This document shows positions 8,643 through 17,313 of a DNA stretch of 64,000 bases, piece by piece. Numbering within the stretch: the first letter of the stretch is position 1; each line of letters opens with the position of its first letter. The stretch is from JACVRX01 sp963831385 (lineage in GTDB: Bacteria > Actinomycetota > Actinomycetes > Jiangellales > Jiangellaceae). Under the pieces are notes generated by a model. It ran no database searches. It was given only the letters and a program-made list of their open reading frames with translations, and was not told where the DNA came from. Position numbers and translations under genes: made by a program. The stretch is taken from the NCBI GenBank assembly GCA_963831385.1, contig CAWHPW010000011.1, forward strand, positions 62,001 through 126,000, written 5' to 3'.

Positions 8643-9518
8643 GTGAAGCCGTCGTCGTTCGTGTACCACCGGCCGACGACGATCGATGAAGCCCTCGAGG
8701 TGCTGGCCGAGGTCGCGTCCGATGGAAAGGTCCTGGCCGGGGGGCAGAGCCTGGTACCGCTGATGTCGATGCGGTTGGCCGCACCGGCCCACCTGGTCGA
8801 CGTCAATCGGGTCGGCGGCCTCGACGGCATCCGGACTGATAGCGGTGGTGTGCACGTCGGCGCGACCGTCCGGCACGCCGACCTCGAACACGACGACGCT
8901 GCATTCGCCGCCGTGCCACTCCTGCGCCAGGCGTTGAAGCATGTGGCTCACCCGACCATCCGGAACAGGGGCACGACGGTGGGCAGCCTGGCGCACGCCG
9001 ACCCGTCCGGAGAGATGACAGCGGTGCTTGCCCTACTGGGGGGTAGCGTCACGCTTCGGCACCGGGGTGGCGAGCGCACCGTCGATGCCGGGGAGTTCTT
9101 CGTCGGGCCGCTGGAGTCTGCAGTCGAGGCGGGTGAGCTTGCGGTCGAGGCATTCTTCCCGAGATCGTCACCGGGTAGCGGGACGGCCTGGGTCGAGGTG
9201 TCGCGCCGGCACGGCGACTACGCGGTCTGCGGGGTCGGCGCAGTAGTGACCGTCGACGACGATCAGCGTGTGACGGCGGCGAAAGTCGGCCTGATCTCAG
9301 TCGGCCCGACCCCGGTAGTGGTCGACGTGACCCAAGCCGTGGTCGGTCAACCGCAAGACGCGATCGATGCCGCAGGCGCAGGGCGACTGGTGAAGGCAGC
9401 GGTGGATCCTGACCCGGACATCCATGCCTCGGCGGATTACCGCCGTCACCTGGCCGGAACCTTGACCGAGCGGGCCGTGACCGACGCTGCCGCCCGGGCA
9501 GTGGAGCTTGGCCGATGA
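8643..9518 (+). CDS. Molybdenum hydroxylase, FAD-binding medium subunit (XdhB/CoxM-like)
   Basis: 291 residues; GTG start with GAGGA about 7 nt upstream. The FAD-site motifs of the xanthine dehydrogenase/CO dehydrogenase medium subunit are present: LAGGQSLVPLM (residues about 32-42) and PTIRNRGTTVGSLAHADP (about 103-120). A C-terminal CO_deh_flav_C region follows. It passes electrons from the Fe-S subunit to FAD and on to NAD or another acceptor. Its TGA overlaps the ATG of the Fe-S subunit gene. Confidence 0.88.
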   Translation: MKPSSFVYHRPTTIDEALEVLAEVASDGKVLAGGQSLVPLMSMRLAAPAHLVDVNRVGGLDGIRTDSGGVHVGATVRHADLEHDDAAFAAVPLLRQALKHVAHPTIRNRGTTVGSLAHADPSGEMTAVLALLGGSVTLRHRGGERTVDAGEFFVGPLESAVEAGELAVEAFFPRSSPGSGTAWVEVSRRHGDYAVCGVGAVVTVDDDQRVTAAKVGLISVGPTPVVVDVTQAVVGQPQDAIDAAGAGRLVKAAVDPDPDIHASADYRRHLAGTLTERAVTDAAARAVELGR

Positions 9519-10003
9519 ACGATCTGCACGAGGTCGAGCTGACCGTCAACGGCGTCCCGCGCACCATGCGGGTACCTGCGCGGCGGCTGCTCTCCGACGC
9601 CCTTCGGCACGACCTCGGCCTCACCGGCACCCACGTGGGTTGCGAGCACGGCGTGTGCGGCGCCTGCACCGTGCTGGTCGACGGCCGGCCGGTGCGTTCG
9701 TGCTTGCTGTTCGCGGTGACCGTTCACGGGTCGTCGGTCACGACCGTCGAGGGCTGCTGCGAGTCGGACGGGTCGCTCGGTCCGGTCCAGCAGGCGTTTT
9801 GGGACTGCCATGGCCTGCAGTGCGGCTTCTGCACGCCCGGGTTCGTCACCACGATCACCGCGTACCTTGACCAGCACCCGGAGCCGACTGCCGAAGAAGC
9901 CCGCGTGGCCATCGCCGGGAACTTGTGCCGCTGCACCGGGTATCAGAACATCGTCGCCTCGGTGTTGCGGGCCGCCGAACTCCGCCGCGAGGCGCGGGTA
10001 TGA
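9515..10003 (+). CDS. Molybdenum hydroxylase, [2Fe-2S] small subunit (XdhC-chain/CoxS-like)
   Basis: 162 residues. The plant-type ferredoxin cluster is ligated by C43, C48, C51 and C63 (GCEHGVCGACTVLVDG). The second cluster, in the helical domain, is ligated by C103, C106, C138 and C140 (QCGFCTPG and NLCRCTGYQNIV). All eight ligands are present. The protein relays electrons between the Mo-pterin and FAD subunits. Both ends overlap the neighbouring subunit genes by 4 bp, which fits stoichiometric co-translation. Confidence 0.93.
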   Translation: MNDLHEVELTVNGVPRTMRVPARRLLSDALRHDLGLTGTHVGCEHGVCGACTVLVDGRPVRSCLLFAVTVHGSSVTTVEGCCESDGSLGPVQQAFWDCHGLQCGFCTPGFVTTITAYLDQHPEPTAEEARVAIAGNLCRCTGYQNIVASVLRAAELRREARV

Positions 10004-12387
10004 GCACGCGCACGATGGGGGAACCGATCGCTCGCCGCGAAGACCCCCGGCTGGTCTCCGGCCAGGGTCACTACCTCGACGATCTCGGCCACACCGCCCT
10101 GGCCGCTGCCTTTGTCCGCAGCCCGCACGCTCATGCCCGGGTGGTCGACGTCGACGTGACCAACGCGCTCGAGGTCGACGGGCTGGTGGCGATCTACACC
10201 CACGAGGACCTGCCCGACCGGCTGGCCGAGCCGTTGCCGCTGTTGATCCCGCACCCGAGCCTGACCCACGGCAAGACGCCTTATGCACTCGCCAAGGACG
10301 AGGTGAACCACGTCGGCGAGGCCGTCGTCATGGTCGTGGCTGCCGACCGGTATCTGGCCGAGGACGCCTGCGAGCGCATCCGGGTCGAGTACGAGGTTCT
10401 GCCGCCGGTCGTCGGCATCGCGGCGGCGCGAGAGGCGTCCCGGCTCGTCCACGAGGACGTCCCGGGCAACATCGCGGCCACGATGGTGCAGGAGAACGGG
10501 GATACGGCGGCGGTGGTCGCCGCGTCACCACGGGTGCTGGAGCTCGACCTCGAGGTGGAGCGCAGTGCATCGACGCCGTTGGAGGGCAAGGGGGTCTACG
10601 CGCGCTGGGATCCGGCCGATGCGAGCTTGCGCGTCTACAGCTCCACCCAGGCATCGACCAGCGTTCGGGCTGCCCTCGCTGCCAAGCTCGGGCTACCGCC
10701 AAACCGGGTCGAGGTGGTCGCCCCTGACGTCGGCGGCGGCTTCGGGGTCAAGATCGTCCATCCGTGGCCCGAGGAGGTCCTGGTCTCGTGGGCGGCGATC
10801 ACGCTGGGGCGCGAGGTCAAGTGGACCGAGGACCGGCGCGAGCACTTCGTTTCCAGCGCTCACGAGCGCGGCCAGGTCCACCACGTCCGAGTGGGTTTCG
10901 ACGACGACGGCCACGTGCTCGGACTCGAGGTCATGTTCTGGCACGACAACGGCGCCTACACGCCATACGGGATCATCGTCCCGATCGTGACCGCGACCCA
11001 GCTGTTGGGGCCGTACAAGCCGACGGCCTACCGGGTGGAGTTCCAGAGCCTCTACACGAACACGGTGCTCGTCACGCCGTACCGCGGCGCCGGCCGGCCG
11101 CAGGGTTGCTTCGTGATGGAGCGGGTCATGGATGCGATCGCCGCGGAGCTCGGACTGGACCGGGCCGAGGTCCGGGAGCGCAACTTCATCCAGCCCGACG
11201 AGATGCCCTACGACCACGGCCTGATCTTCCAGGACGGCCGCCCGCTGATCTACGACTCCGGCGACTATCCGGCCACCCTGCAGAAGCTGAAGAAACTCGT
11301 GGGCTGGGACGAGTTCGGGGCTTACCGCGAACAAGCCCGGGCCGAGGGCCGTCGGGTCGGCATCGGCATCGCCTGCTACGTCGAGGGCACCGGCGTCGGG
11401 CCATACGAGGGCGGCTGGGTCAAGGTCGAGAGCGACGGGACAGTCGTCGTCGCCACCGGTCTGACCACCCAGGGACAGGGCCATCAGACGGCGTTCGCCC
11501 AGGTCGCAGCCGACATCCTCGGAGTACCGCTGGACCGCGTGACCGTCGTCACTGGCGACACCAGGCGGTTCGGCTACGCCGTTGGCACCTTTGCCTCTCG
11601 TGCGTTGGTGATGAGCGGCAACGCGATCGCTGCCGCGGCCCGCATGGTTCGCGACAAGGCGCTGCGGATCGCGGGCGACGCCCTCGAGGCCGACGCCCGC
11701 GACCTGGAGATCATCGATGGCGTCGTCCAGGTGCGCGGAGTGCCGACGTCGGCGATCCCGCTGTCGACTGTCGCCGTGCTGTCCAACCCGCTGCGATACG
11801 CCTTCGATGCGGAGTCGGTACGGGCTACCCAGTTCGCCCTGCCCGCCGATCCCGACAAGCCGCCGGTTCCGGAGGGCGAGCAGCCTGGTCTGGAGGCCAC
11901 CGGCTACTACTCACCGCCCCGTGCGACGTTTGCCAACGGCATGCACGCGGTGGTCGTCGAAACCGATCCGGACACTGCCGAGATCACGATCGTCCGGTAC
12001 TGCGTGGTCCACGACTGCGGAACACTCGTCAACCCCCGGATCGTCGAGGGACAGGTCCACGGTGGCGTGGCCCAGGGCGTCGGTGGTGCTCTCTACGAGC
12101 GAATGGTCTACGACGACGACGGCCAGCTGCTCAACGCGTCGTTCATGGACTTTCTGATGCCCTACTCGACCGAGGTTCCCATGATCGAGACCGACCATCT
12201 CGAGACGCCGTCGCCACTCAACCCGCTGGGCATCAAGGGTGCCGGCGAGGCCGGTGTGATCCCGGGGATGGCCGTGTTCGCCTCGGCGATCTCCGATGCC
12301 GAGGGGTTCCCGATCACCCGGATGCCGATCTCGCCGAGCGAACTGTTCCATCTGCGCCGCGCCCACGAGGAGGCCACCAACCGATGA
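10000..12387 (+). CDS. Molybdenum hydroxylase, Mo-pterin large subunit (xanthine dehydrogenase/CoxL superfamily)
   Basis: 795 residues. An N-terminal aldehyde oxidase a/b-hammerhead region (GEPIARREDPRLVSGQGHYLDD) is followed by the Mo-pterin site DVGGGFGVKI (about residue 243). The substrate-site arginine region is YRGAGRPQG (about 365), and the catalytic glutamate lies in KGAGEAGVIPG (about 750). The CoxL signature loop AYXCSFR of true CO dehydrogenase is absent, so CO oxidation is unlikely. The enzyme probably hydroxylates an N-heterocycle with water as oxygen source. With a RutG-like permease upstream and a barbiturase/cyanurate hydrolase later, uracil/thymine-to-barbiturate oxidation is a reasonable guess. 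Xanthine is the alternative. Confidence 0.88.
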   Translation: MSTRTMGEPIARREDPRLVSGQGHYLDDLGHTALAAAFVRSPHAHARVVDVDVTNALEVDGLVAIYTHEDLPDRLAEPLPLLIPHPSLTHGKTPYALAKDEVNHVGEAVVMVVAADRYLAEDACERIRVEYEVLPPVVGIAAAREASRLVHEDVPGNIAATMVQENGDTAAVVAASPRVLELDLEVERSASTPLEGKGVYARWDPADASLRVYSSTQASTSVRAALAAKLGLPPNRVEVVAPDVGGGFGVKIVHPWPEEVLVSWAAITLGREVKWTEDRREHFVSSAHERGQVHHVRVGFDDDGHVLGLEVMFWHDNGAYTPYGIIVPIVTATQLLGPYKPTAYRVEFQSLYTNTVLVTPYRGAGRPQGCFVMERVMDAIAAELGLDRAEVRERNFIQPDEMPYDHGLIFQDGRPLIYDSGDYPATLQKLKKLVGWDEFGAYREQARAEGRRVGIGIACYVEGTGVGPYEGGWVKVESDGTVVVATGLTTQGQGHQTAFAQVAADILGVPLDRVTVVTGDTRRFGYAVGTFASRALVMSGNAIAAAARMVRDKALRIAGDALEADARDLEIIDGVVQVRGVPTSAIPLSTVAVLSNPLRYAFDAESVRATQFALPADPDKPPVPEGEQPGLEATGYYSPPRATFANGMHAVVVETDPDTAEITIVRYCVVHDCGTLVNPRIVEGQVHGGVAQGVGGALYERMVYDDDGQLLNASFMDFLMPYSTEVPMIETDHLETPSPLNPLGIKGAGEAGVIPGMAVFASAISDAEGFPITRMPISPSELFHLRRAHEEATNR

Positions 12388-13033
12388 AGGTCACCGGGTC
12401 CGCCGTCCTGCACGCTCCCCGTGAGCGGGTGTGGTCGGCGCTGCAGGACCCGCTGTGCTGGTTCGGACCATCCCGGGCTGCCAACAGCTCGAACAGGTCG
12501 GTCCGGACTCCTACCGGGCGACCGTGACGGCCGGTGTCGCGTCGATCAAGGGCACCTACACCGGCGACGTGCGGCTCAGCGACCAGGCCGAGCCGAAGTC
12601 CTTCGTCCTGCACGCCGCCGGTGCTGGTGCACCGGGAACGGTGAGTGCGGATGTTCGGGTGAGCCTGGCCGACGCCGACGGTGGAGCGACCAGACTGGAC
12701 TACGACGCTGACGCCGTGGTGGGTGGCGTCATCGGTGGGGTCGGTCAACGGATGCTGGCCGGTGTCGCGAAGAAGACCGCCGGTGAGTTCTTCGCCGCGG
12801 TCGACGACGTCCTCACCGGCCGCGCCGAGCGTGTGCCGAGCGAGCCGTCCGGGGCGGCGGGCGCAGTAGCTCCGGCTGTCTTCACCGCGCCGGCCCGGCA
12901 GCGAGGGCCGATCGGTGTCGCGGAAATGTCGACAGCGGCAGTCACCGGTGCACTGATCGCCTTGGCCGGAGTCGTGCTCGGCTGGCTCATCACTCGCCGG
13001 GCACAGCCGAAACGCGGTGTCGGTCGGCGCTAG
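12384..13033 (+). pseudogene. coxG: CoxG-like SRPBCC protein, frameshifted as given
   Basis: The ATG at 12384 overlaps the stop of the Mo subunit and encodes VTGSAVLHAPRERVWSAL. The frame then runs into a TGA at 12525. From about 12450 the rest of a CoxG protein continues in another frame: VLVRTIPGCQQLEQVGPDSY, SIKGTYTGDV, DADAVVGGVIGGVGQRMLAG and AKKTAGEFFAAVDDVL. A C-terminal membrane anchor (about 12930-12990) follows. Insertion of one base in the GGACCCGC stretch at 12447-12452 restores a single protein of about 216 residues. CoxG proteins recruit or attach Mo hydroxylases to the membrane. The conserved downstream frame suggests a recent mutation or a sequencing error rather than old decay. 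Confidence 0.8.
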
Positions 13034-13045
13034 TGGAGGCCCACC

Positions 13046-13564
13046 TCAGCCGGCGGGCCGCTCCGTCGACCCGGTCACTCGATCGGCTGCCCGCTGATGG
13101 AGTCCGTCGAGGACATCGATCTGCCGCCGAGCCCTGGCGATGAGTGTGTCAACCCGGGCAGTCTCGAGCCGTTCGTCGTCGTCGGCCATCCTTCGCAGTA
13201 CCCGCCAGCCGTGGCGCTTTCCCTCCACTCCCAACCGCAACGCCTCGACCTCGATCAGCGTGCTCAGCGGGGATCTGCTGAGCAGCCGACCGTTCATTTT
13301 GAGCCGGCCGAACTTCTCACCGATCCAGCCGAGAGCGACCTTGTACTGCCGGCGCGGCACGCCGAGCGTGCGCATCATCTCGATGAGTGCAGCCCGGTCG
13401 TCCTCGATCTCCCCGGCCAGTTTGGCAAGCTCGGAGCCGATCTCGGTTCCGGCGTTGGCGCGAGCCGCTCGCCGGAACAACTCCAAACCGGCGGTCGCAC
13501 CGGCCAGATGGTCGTTCAGGTAGATACCGACCAGTCCGTGTTCGGGTGGCTCCCTGGACGCCAT
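13046..13564 (-). CDS. Conserved helical protein, ferritin/DUF892-like, unknown function
   Basis: 172 residues, strongly helical and charged, with an N-terminal YLNDHLAGATAGLELFRRAA and later EIEDDRAALIEMMRTLG. This resembles small four-helix proteins of actinomycetes whose family is not functionally defined. No complete di-iron motif set is visible, so metal binding is not claimed. The ATG has an AGGAGGG Shine-Dalgarno sequence about 5 nt upstream. It lies 13 bp downstream of the metallophosphoesterase gene on the same strand and may be co-transcribed. It converges on coxG. Confidence 0.65.
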   Translation of the reverse strand: MASREPPEHGLVGIYLNDHLAGATAGLELFRRAARANAGTEIGSELAKLAGEIEDDRAALIEMMRTLGVPRRQYKVALGWIGEKFGRLKMNGRLLSRSPLSTLIEVEALRLGVEGKRHGWRVLRRMADDDERLETARVDTLIARARRQIDVLDGLHQRAADRVTGSTERPAG

Positions 13565-13577
13565 GACACCCTCCTGC

Positions 13578-15248
13578 CTACGCGATGATCGGCGGCTCGA
13601 CGAGCCGAGCCGACAGGGGTTGGGTAGGCACGATCCAGGGCGCCTCGTCCGAAGCGTCAGGATCGGCGCGCCATTGGGTAGCCACCACGTCGACCGCGAC
13701 CGGATAGATGGTCAACGAGCCATCGAGCGCGATGTGTAGACGCAGAAAACTCTTGACGTCCTCGATGCCGAGCCCGGCGTAGAGCTCGTTGACGTTGACC
13801 TGGAAACGACTGGCGACGATCAGATAAGCACCGACGATGAACGCATCGAGAACCGCGATCACCGGCAGGTAGACAGCGAAGGCCAGAACGATCGACCACG
13901 GGTTGGGCAGCTGCGAAATGGGCAGCGCTGTCCATGCCGCGGTACCGACGACACCCAGTGCGACGTGCGGGACGGCATGCAGCAGTGCCGCGATCCAGTG
14001 CCGGAGCTTGGTGCGGTCCAGAGCGGTAATGGTCGCAAACAGGACAGTCCCCGCCAGGACGGCGCTGACCGCCACGGCGATCGGCGCGTTGAGCCATCGA
14101 CCGTGCGCGGTCCGCAGGGCGAACATGAGCAGCGTCTGCATGAGGCCGAGCAGAACCAGCAGCCCCGAGTTCCGCATGGGCAGTCGCCAGAAGATTTGCC
14201 AGCCGAGGGCGCGCGATCTCGCCGGGGTCGGAAACGTGGCGGCCTGGTCATACGGCTGCGGTGTGCTGGCCTTGCGGGTCAGCGTCGCAGGCGGCGGCAC
14301 CGTGATCCGCGTGGGCAGATGGGCCGTCCCGACGAGGTATGCCCCGCCGCCGCCACACGTGATCAGCTCCCGGCCACGTCCGTCGGGTCCGCGTCCGGTG
14401 TACCGGGCGTAGTGGTGTGCGTCCCCGGAGAGCATGATCGGCACGCGTGCCTGCGTCGGCTCCACGATCGTGCGCACGAAGTAGTCGAGGCTGTCGTAGG
14501 CCTCCGGAGACTGGTCCGAGATCACCCAGGTCGGCCGAGGCGTACACACGATGACCCGGTCGTCAGGGCGCAGGTCCTTGGCCGCTGCGGTGAAATACCG
14601 CAGCTGCGGCTTGTCGATGTAGACGTCGAGCTGCGTGTCGATGGCGAACAGCCACCATCGATGGGGCAGCGCCAGGGCGAAGTAGCTGCGCTGCTGCCGG
14701 GTCTGCCATCCGCCGATGCAGTCGCCTTGGGCGAACAGCCGAAGGAATGCGGTCAGCCCGTCGTACCAGTCGTGGTTGCCGGGCAGTGCGTAAAGATCGG
14801 GAGTGTCCTGCGTCTTCACCGGCAAGGCGGCCGTGTACGGGCCCTTCCACCGGTTGCCGTACGCCTTGCCCGATGCCGTCGGATAGACCTGGTCGCCGCC
14901 GAGCACCAGGAGGTCGCCGCGCGGCAGGACGAGCGGCGCACCGTCGGGTCCGAGTGCCTCGAGCGTCGGACGAGCAATGAGGGACGCAATCGAGTACGTG
15001 GCATCGAAGCCGTCACCCACGTCCGCGGTGTAGTCGAGCCACAGTTCGTCGGTTGCCGAGTAGTCATGGCGGTTCTCGCCGAGAACGGCTTGCATTTCTC
15101 GTTTGTCGAGATACGCGCCGAACAGGTCCGAGAAAACTGTGCGGACGCCCGTCCCCGCGAGTAGCCGTGGATTGAGCCAGGGAACCGCGCGTTGAGGGGT
15201 GAAACCGAGTTCCTGCGGGGAGAGGTCGCGCGGTCTGTTCTCACGCAT
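13578..15248 (-). CDS. Metallophosphoesterase with C-terminal membrane domain
   Basis: 556 residues from the ATG at 15248. A calcineurin-like phosphoesterase domain occupies about residues 90-330: GDLLVLGGDQVYP and PGNHDWYDG are the metal-binding D and NH motifs, and MLSGDAHHYARY supplies the distal histidines. The last 200 or so residues contain about four to five membrane segments and a soluble tail. Such membrane-tethered phosphoesterases occur in many actinomycetes; the substrate is unknown. A TATGGT box lies 7 nt before this ATG. Two upstream in-frame starts (15260 and GTG 15272) would overlap it, so I prefer 15248. Confidence 0.75.
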   Translation of the reverse strand: MRENRPRDLSPQELGFTPQRAVPWLNPRLLAGTGVRTVFSDLFGAYLDKREMQAVLGENRHDYSATDELWLDYTADVGDGFDATYSIASLIARPTLEALGPDGAPLVLPRGDLLVLGGDQVYPTASGKAYGNRWKGPYTAALPVKTQDTPDLYALPGNHDWYDGLTAFLRLFAQGDCIGGWQTRQQRSYFALALPHRWWLFAIDTQLDVYIDKPQLRYFTAAAKDLRPDDRVIVCTPRPTWVISDQSPEAYDSLDYFVRTIVEPTQARVPIMLSGDAHHYARYTGRGPDGRGRELITCGGGGAYLVGTAHLPTRITVPPPATLTRKASTPQPYDQAATFPTPARSRALGWQIFWRLPMRNSGLLVLLGLMQTLLMFALRTAHGRWLNAPIAVAVSAVLAGTVLFATITALDRTKLRHWIAALLHAVPHVALGVVGTAAWTALPISQLPNPWSIVLAFAVYLPVIAVLDAFIVGAYLIVASRFQVNVNELYAGLGIEDVKSFLRLHIALDGSLTIYPVAVDVVATQWRADPDASDEAPWIVPTQPLSARLVEPPIIA

Positions 15249-15255
15249 GGGGAGG

Positions 15256-15261
15256 ACCATA
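15256..15261 (-). promoter_or_regulatory. Putative -10 box (TATGGT) for the metallophosphoesterase gene
   Basis: On the minus strand TATGGT is followed by 7 nt and then the ATG at 15248, matching the TANNNT-spacer-start pattern seen elsewhere in the window. Confidence 0.45.
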
Positions 15262-15307
15262 CGGTGGTGCACAGACCCGTGACCGTAACGGCACGAACGG
15301 AGGCTGG

Positions 15308-16219
15308 ATGCGTACCTTCACCGCCGCGGCCGTCCAGGTCCAGCCGGTTCACGAGCGACTCACCGCCGAGACGATCAAGGCCAACGTCGACCACTGCGTT
15401 GACTACGTCGAGCGCTGCGTGGATGCAACAGAGGCTGAGCTGGTCGTCCTGCCGGAAACGGCGACGACGGGCTTCACGCCAGGATGTTCAGCGGACGAGC
15501 TCTGGGATGTCCTCGGAGATCCGGACGGCCCGACGGTGCGGCCACTGGCCGATGTGGCTCGCCGACTGGGCGTTCATTTGGCCTGGGGCACCTACTCGCG
15601 GGGGGACGAGCGTGGCATCGTTTACAACTCGGCGATGCTGGCGGGTCCGTCGGGCGAGGTGCTCGGCGTCTACCGCAAGACCCACCCGTTCTGTACCGAG
15701 CTGCGTTCACGAGGGGGTTGGGTCACGCCGGGGGATGACGTCTGCGTGGTGTCCACGGAGTTGGGCCGGATCGGGTTGATGGTCTGTTTCGACGGCGACT
15801 TCCCCGAGCTGGCGCGGATCATGGCACTGCAGGGCGCCGAGGTACTGAGCCGGCCGTCGGCTCTGCTGCGCTCGGCGGACATCTGGGAGCTGACGAACCG
15901 AGCTCGGGCGTACGACAACCACGTGTACGTCGTCGGCGCCAACGCCGTCGGGATCGATCCGGGCGGTGTGCTCTATTTCGGCAACTCGATGATCGTGACG
16001 CCAACAGCCGAGGTGCTCGCGTGGGGCTCGACGCACGAGTCATGGGTGAGCGCTCAGCTGGATCCGTCGATCGCCCTGGCGTCGCTCACTCCGGGGTCGA
16101 GTGTTCGACAGGGTTTCGATCATCTGGCCGAGCGCAACCTGGCCCTGCTGCGTCGGCACGCTGACACGTTGCTCGGCGAGGGTGCGACCTCGTTTCCATA
16201 TCGGCCCGCTGGCGGCTAG
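15308..16219 (+). CDS. Carbon-nitrogen hydrolase (nitrilase superfamily amidase/ureidohydrolase)
   Basis: 303 residues with a GGAGG ribosome-binding site. The catalytic triad of the superfamily is visible: E50 in VVLPETATTGF, K124 in GVYRKTHPF and C160 in LMVCFDGDFPE. The family hydrolyses amides, N-carbamoyl amino acids and ureido acids. Specificity cannot be read from motifs. In this neighbourhood an N-carbamoyl compound made by the hydantoinase (20.8-24.7 kb), or a malonamate/oxamate-type amide left after carbamoyl transfer, are candidate substrates; this is inference only. Convergent with alkB, 5 bp apart. Confidence 0.85.
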   Translation: MRTFTAAAVQVQPVHERLTAETIKANVDHCVDYVERCVDATEAELVVLPETATTGFTPGCSADELWDVLGDPDGPTVRPLADVARRLGVHLAWGTYSRGDERGIVYNSAMLAGPSGEVLGVYRKTHPFCTELRSRGGWVTPGDDVCVVSTELGRIGLMVCFDGDFPELARIMALQGAEVLSRPSALLRSADIWELTNRARAYDNHVYVVGANAVGIDPGGVLYFGNSMIVTPTAEVLAWGSTHESWVSAQLDPSIALASLTPGSSVRQGFDHLAERNLALLRRHADTLLGEGATSFPYRPAGG

Positions 16220-16224
16220 GGGCG

Positions 16225-16872
16225 CTAGTCGTAGGCGTGCCGGAACTGGATGCTCATCCGCGGACCGGCGGACTTGACCTTGGGCACCGCATGGTCCCAT
16301 GTGCGCTGGCATGAGCCACCCATGACCAGCAGGTCGCCACGATCAGGGACGAACCCGACCGACCGGCCGCCGCCTTTCGGGCGCAACTTGAACGGCCGCG
16401 GCGACCCCAACGACACCAGCGCCACGGTCGCCTCGTCCAGTTCACGGGCCACCCGGTCACCATGCCAGGCCACACTGTCCGAACCGTCGCGGTACAGATT
16501 GGCACCGATCTGGGTGAATGCGACGTCGTACCGGGCGCTGAGCGCCTTGGCCATCTCTGCGAGGATCGTCAGCGGCGGGTCTTCCTCACGCAGCTTCCAC
16601 CGATGGGTCAGCCGCGGTTCGGGCAGGCGCCGCTCGTACATCCAGCGTTCCTTCTGTCGCCATGGCGTCAACTCGAGCAGGTCGGCAAACAAGTCGTCCG
16701 CCCCCCGAACCCAGCCGCGAACCTCATCGACCCATGCACCGTGGTCGAGATCGAGTCGCCGGACACCCGTGAACGACTCGTCGAACCCGACGTCGCCGCT
16801 GGCGAGCAGCGAGGCCTGCCACGCCAGTTGTCTCGGCTCAGCCACCGGAGCGCTCCGACTGGGCCTGGGCAT
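16225..16872 (-). CDS. alkB: AlkB-like 2-oxoglutarate/Fe(II)-dependent dioxygenase (DNA dealkylation repair)
   Basis: 215 residues. The iron site is H-x-D in VAWHGDRVA plus a later histidine in TWDHAVP. The 2-oxoglutarate arginine is in GPRMSIQFRH near the C-terminus. NLYRDGSDSVAWHGD and the upstream substrate lid resemble AlkB-type repair enzymes, which oxidatively remove methyl groups from N1-methyladenine and N3-methylcytosine. A TAGAAT box about 39 nt upstream (near 16909-16914) could be its -10. An in-frame stop lies between that box and the ATG, so the start cannot be extended far. Confidence 0.88.
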   Translation of the reverse strand: MPRPSRSAPVAEPRQLAWQASLLASGDVGFDESFTGVRRLDLDHGAWVDEVRGWVRGADDLFADLLELTPWRQKERWMYERRLPEPRLTHRWKLREEDPPLTILAEMAKALSARYDVAFTQIGANLYRDGSDSVAWHGDRVARELDEATVALVSLGSPRPFKLRPKGGGRSVGFVPDRGDLLVMGGSCQRTWDHAVPKVKSAGPRMSIQFRHAYD

Positions 16873-17313
16873 TCCGCGTCATCCCGGCGTAGCACACCCG
16901 TTCGATTCTACCGATGTCAGAACGGGGTCCAGTCCGGCTGGTGATCCGTCCACCCGCACTCGCCGGCGTGGTGTGGTCGAAGTCGCACGTTTCCGCCGGA
17001 TGAGTGCACGTCAGGAATTCCCTGCCAACCGCTGTCCTTGACAGGACGCGCGAGGCCGTATGGCCTCCACGTGGATGACCCGTCGATAACGACCACTCGA
17101 CAACCACGAGCTGACCGCGTTGGCGCAACGCCTGCTCCGGCTGGCCGCCTCGACTGTCCCGGCCGTGTATGTGGAAATCGAGAACGACGACGAGGCCGCC
17201 GAGGCGTGACGCGCTGAGGATCGCGGAGGCACACTGCCGCCCTGACGAGTGGCGCTGAGTGCTCGACACTCGCTCGTGCCGATGAGCGGACGCTCGGGAC
17301 CGGCGCTGCGTGA
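16873..17313 (-). other. Gene-poor stretch with alkB promoter region and a possible coding remnant
   Basis: I see no convincing complete gene here. A TAGAAT box on the minus strand near 16909-16914 may serve alkB. On the plus strand, 17090-17208 is open and ends in TGA with protein-like composition (ELTALAQRLLRL, then an acidic tail ENDDEAAEA). It has a TAA just upstream (17087-17089) and no good start or ribosome-binding site, so it may be the end of a broken gene or a small frameshifted one. Confidence 0.35.

Noticed and set aside
10000..12387. Call as carbon monoxide dehydrogenase (because of coxG)
   Set aside because: The AYXCSFR active-site loop is absent; CoxG-like proteins also accompany other Mo hydroxylases.
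10764..12527. 587-codon plus frame overlapping the Mo subunit
   Set aside because: Mostly Arg/Gly/Pro-rich shadow; only its last 48 codons matter, as the true N-terminus of the frameshifted coxG.
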